In this document: positions 36,801 to 64,000 of the stretch, one piece after another
How the letters are laid out: each line of letters starts with the position of its first letter
Position numbering within the stretch: position 1 is the stretch's first letter
Source of the DNA: Myoxocephalus aenaeus
Lineage: Eukaryota > Chordata > Actinopteri > Perciformes > Cottidae
Assembly (NCBI GenBank): GCA_038501785.1
Contig: JBAMJR010000031.1
Coordinates: forward strand, 15,035,501-15,099,500
Direction: 5' to 3'
DNA: 64,000 nucleotides
Made by a program: the position numbers and the translations under genes
The notes under the pieces: generated by a model
Told to the model about the DNA's origin: nothing
Databases searched by the model: none
What the model saw: the letters and a program-made list of their open reading frames with translations, nothing else

Positions 36801-36938
36801 AATGGCGACAGAAGAAAAACTTTATCTTGTCAGCAAAACAACAGCGAGGGGGAGTGAACTTTCCGACAGCAGTCATATTTTGAAGAAACATTACAATATA
36901 TTTCATCTAATTGTGTGCAGTTACAGTTCGGCCGAAAG
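36790..36938 (+). other. smarca2: Candidate non-coding exon 1 of smarca2 (5' UTR)
   Basis: The stretch ends in GCCGAAAG followed by GTAAAT (donor GT at 36,939-36,940), a strong splice-donor match. Mammalian SMARCA2 also begins with an untranslated exon followed by an exon carrying the ATG. The 5' boundary is a guess. The implied first intron is about 1.6 kb. RNA evidence would be needed to confirm it. Confidence 0.4.
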
Positions 36939-38214
36939 GTAAATCGCCCAACGGCGCTCCATCCGTGTTAAAGAGCGACATGTAGCGGCTCGACATTCAG
37001 CTAAATGTCCAAACTTCCTCTAACGGACGGTTTGCTGGCTGAAGGTTCGGTACTCGGTAGCTCGCTAGCTAGCTGCTATGCTAGCTAACCGACGTTAGCT
37101 CAGTTCCACAACGTTTGGTCGAAGCAGACGACCCTAAAGCTCCTCGGTGTTTATTCCTCAGCGTCTAAATGTAACATGAAAAGGGATTGTGTTGGTCTTT
37201 AAAGATATCGCCCAGGTCGCGTCAGGCGCTTGACTTTCATCGACAAATTGATTTTTTTTTGTGTGTAGCCTGCCTGCCTGTATGCATGTCCGTGATGGCC
37301 ACCATGATCCAATCAGAGTTATCGTTAGTTCTACAGAGAGATGGACGATGTTTGTGCCTCCTGTATCTGGCTGGGTGTTCCGCATCCTATTGTTATCGTC
37401 TCTTTATTGGAAATGGGGTGAAAATCGTCGTAATTTTGGCGCTGACCACGTCATTTGTACAATATATTTTACATTGAGTCATGGTGGGATACTCGTGAGT
37501 TAAACGGATAGTGCGTTATATTATCATATTATTATCTGCATTCGGGCACCACCGGTGGCGATGGCTGTGAGGTTTGCCGGTAGGAGGTGATAGTCTGACT
37601 GAGAGACTGTGGATGGACCGATGTGCAGTGATGGACTGCAAGACAGGCGGTTGTTTACATTGCAGGGCTTGCAGTTCACGTGCTCGATGCGTGTCTTCCA
37701 TGCAGGCACTATGTGTGTTGTTATGGCTCATGCTGCTGTTGTCACTTAGGGCTTTACCTTTTATAATAATGAGGCTTTTATTTAATTGTATTACAGGGAA
37801 GTGTGTCAAGCCACATGGGGATTTGGGCCTTTTATTGGCAGAGAAGGGAGAGAAATGCTTGAGTTATTAAAAACGAATTTATTCATCATAGATTGTTTAT
37901 TAATTCAGATAAGGAAGGGTCTCTGTTTACAAGGTAGACCAACAATACATAGTAGAGTAAACAGGCCCTTGTTCTTGTTGTTCGTATTGATTTATGCCGT
38001 TGCTTTAAGCAGAACTAAATTGTATAGATTAAAGGTGCCATCTGCTTTGTATTCCCTCAAAAAGGCAAACTCAGCACCATCAACTATAAAAACTATAAAT
38101 AATCTATTAACACCACTCAATTAAATAGATTTATATACGCAATGATGATGATGATGATGATGTTATCCAATGTCAAGTCTCTGTAGTCGACTGTCATATC
38201 AACCCATTGTTGGT

Positions 38215-38255
<41 letters not shown>

Positions 38256-38532
38256 GCCTAATGTTGTGCGTGTGCATGCATTTCGTACCTTTTTAAAATA
38301 TGTATGTACATATACATGCAACAGAAATAGGAGGACCTATACAGTGTATTCTTGTCCAGTGAAGCAGCCGTGTGATAAATAGTTCCTTTTTTAAAGAAGA
38401 ATAATCCTTATTTCATATATTTCATACATGAAATGCAACTCAAAAGGTTAAAGACATGGTAATGTTATGGTAGTCCTTGACCTTTTATTGTTTTCATGGC
38501 TTTGACATCGTCTCTCTCCTCCACCCCTTAAG
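36939..38532 (+). other. Presumed intron 1 of smarca2
   Basis: It contains GCTAGC-rich sequence near 37,058-37,105, unique sequence, and a (TA)n microsatellite at 38,217-38,254. Open frames up to 112 codons have no recognisable homology. Confidence 0.4.
38217..38254 (+). repeat. (TA)n microsatellite
   Basis: About 18 TA units in presumed intron 1. Confidence 0.95.
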
Positions 38533-38562
38533 CTGTCTGGTATGTTCCCAGCAGTCCAGTAG

Positions 38563-62403
<23,841 letters not shown>

Positions 62404-64000
62404 GTACGTGCGACGATTCAACCAATGCCTGTATCTCCTCCGGTTGTTTAATTGTTTAATTGTGTGTTTTTTTTTTTTTTTTACAAGAAAAAACTTAAAC
62501 TCAGTTAGAAATCTAAAAAAAGAATCTCCATTTTTCTTTCCATAAGAAGCCTGCAGCTACAAAATATGTCTTCTGGCCCCCTGGGAACTCCCAGAGAGAG
62601 AACATGAAGTATAAATGTAAAACTTTTTGAGTTGATTTAGCTAAACGTGGATAATCGTGTACATCTTGTGAAAACTGATGAAAGGTTTCTTCAGACGCCC
62701 ATGACTCCTCCACAGTACACGTCTCTACTGAAAAGGAAGCAAACGAAGCCATAAAGTTTCGTCTAAAGTTTGAGAGTTTCAAGGCACAAGGGAGGTTTAT
62801 TACATAAACACGATTAACACTCCGCAAACGTTCCGGATGAATATCATTATGATTTCCCACAGCGAAGGTCGGATACAAAATTAGCATCCTGACTAGCGAT
62901 TAGGAGGTTCTGCAATGTGGATAAGTGAGTTCTGATAGCATTTGTCCTCTTTGCACCGGTCACTGTAGGTTGTTCTGTCCATCTTCAAATGGCACCCTGC
63001 CCGAGGCTGAGGGAACCTGGGAACCCAAATTGCTTAAAAATGAAATGCCCTCACCCCCCAATTATGGTTGTTTTTCTACAACCATAACCCTCCATCACCT
63101 CGTAAACTTAAAACCTGCCTCTAACAGGCAGGTTACTCTGCAAGGAAAGTACAAATAATAAGCAAATATTTATTCATGGCTTATTTTTAAGCAGGAGAGC
63201 AAGTGGAGAAACGTTGCAAGGCGTGTTATTGAAACTTTATAATAGTTAAAAGTTTTTCTCCTTTGTTGTATCTATGACTTATTATGACTAATGTGGTCAC
63301 TGGATTCAGATTAGAGGTGACGTGTTCTATATATCTAGCACAAAACACATGGTGTGTATTCCAGAAAATCCCTCCTGAACCCGTCCTAACAGATATGCTT
63401 TCATTATATACATCGACTCGCACTGGGTATCTGCGGCCAATTTGTTATTGTATAATTCAGGAAATAGAAGTTATCATTTTACGTCCATCTTTGTGTATAA
63501 TGGAGGAGGCACGATGCAAACCCTGTTAATCTGCTTTAACGTGAACAAACTCTCACAAAAGCTGTATTTTCTTCACAAATATTTAAATTGTCTGATGTTT
63601 GCGTCCACGCTTGTTTTATTGGGCGAAAAAATCTCCCGCAATTAATCAACTAGTCTGCTACTGTTTTTTTGGGGGGGGGGAGGAGTGGATGGTTACTAGT
63701 GCAGCAGTCGTGAATGCATGAACGGGGGAGAAACCTTCCCTCTGTTCGGTATCGCTGCTTTTATTTAATTTGACAACGAGGACCACAACAAAAGCCCAGA
63801 AACCCCTCCAACAAAAACGTCCTCTCCCTGGCAAGCAGGAGGATTCCGACTCACGAACTGTTCATGTGTAACGTATCCCGTCTCTGTGTGTTGTGTTAAT
63901 GCGCATTAATTATTGGATGCCTGGTGTAGCGTCCGGAAGAACTTAGTCAAACAACTTCTCTCGTTCTCTGAATTTATTTTCCTTGATCACAAGTAGAGTA
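62404..64000 (+). other. Start of intron 19 of smarca2
   Basis: No exon matching the next conserved segment of the ATPase is visible, so the intron is at least 1.6 kb. It contains a poly-T (62,467-62,482), two short hairpins near 63,062-63,130, and a poly-G (63,671-63,680). Confidence 0.5.

Noticed and set aside
36418..36942. A 174-codon open frame just upstream of smarca2
   Set aside because: Its first part lies in an AGTACTT-rich repeat and the rest has no protein-like composition. It ends by chance at the proposed splice donor of the first exon.
62404..64000. A further smarca2 exon in the last 1.6 kb
   Set aside because: I searched by eye for the next conserved stretch of the ATPase after FAMTGER and found no matching frame with splice sites.

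Overview
The window looks like nuclear DNA of a ray-finned fish, most likely a percomorph teleost. It is AT-rich non-coding DNA full of long (CA)n/(TA)n microsatellites and small DNA transposons, with one large GT-AG-spliced gene. I cannot name the species.

The only cellular protein-coding gene I can support is the 5' part of smarca2 (BRM, the SWI/SNF or BAF complex ATPase), on the + strand. A candidate promoter and non-coding first exon lie at about 36,700-36,940. The start codon is at 38,563. Eighteen coding exons run to 62,403 and join without a frame break into 941 codons. They cover the proline/glycine-rich N-terminus, the QLQ domain, a short polyglutamine tract, the HSA domain, a lysine tract, the BRK domain, and the first part of the SNF2 ATPase (Walker A GLGKT, the DEGH box, LTGTP). 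The rest of the ATPase, the SnAC region and the bromodomain lie past the right edge.

Positions 1 to about 36,700 hold no cellular gene that I recognise. In vertebrates the DMRT1/3/2 cluster usually lies upstream of SMARCA2, so this may be the dmrt2-smarca2 intergenic region, but nothing in the window proves it. The region contains a 5'-truncated CR1/L2/Rex1-type LINE at 20,996-23,168 and the 3' tail of another at 35,820-36,085. A Tc1/mariner-superfamily (IS630-like) transposon with an intron-containing, broken transposase lies at 29,602-31,514. A TA-flanked MITE lies at 9,477-9,795. There are two degenerate minisatellites with a shared leader, two copies of a GCTTA-containing repeat, several AGTACTT-rich repeat copies, and many microsatellites.

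The smarca2 introns carry a clear record of transposition. Two non-autonomous hAT elements have perfect 8-bp target duplications (41,043-41,992 and 52,457-53,033). A solo LTR with a 5-bp duplication (45,729-46,102) is nested in an older inverted-repeat element (45,565-46,743). There is another MITE (44,605-45,362), two striking palindromes (40,867-40,936 and 46,744-46,892), and a SINE-like unit near 61,000. I did not find a wholly new multi-gene system. The best leads for follow-up are the IS630-like element with subterminal repeats and a duplicated terminal repeat, the two intronic palindromes, and splice sites in smarca2 touched by simple repeats or tandem acceptors.
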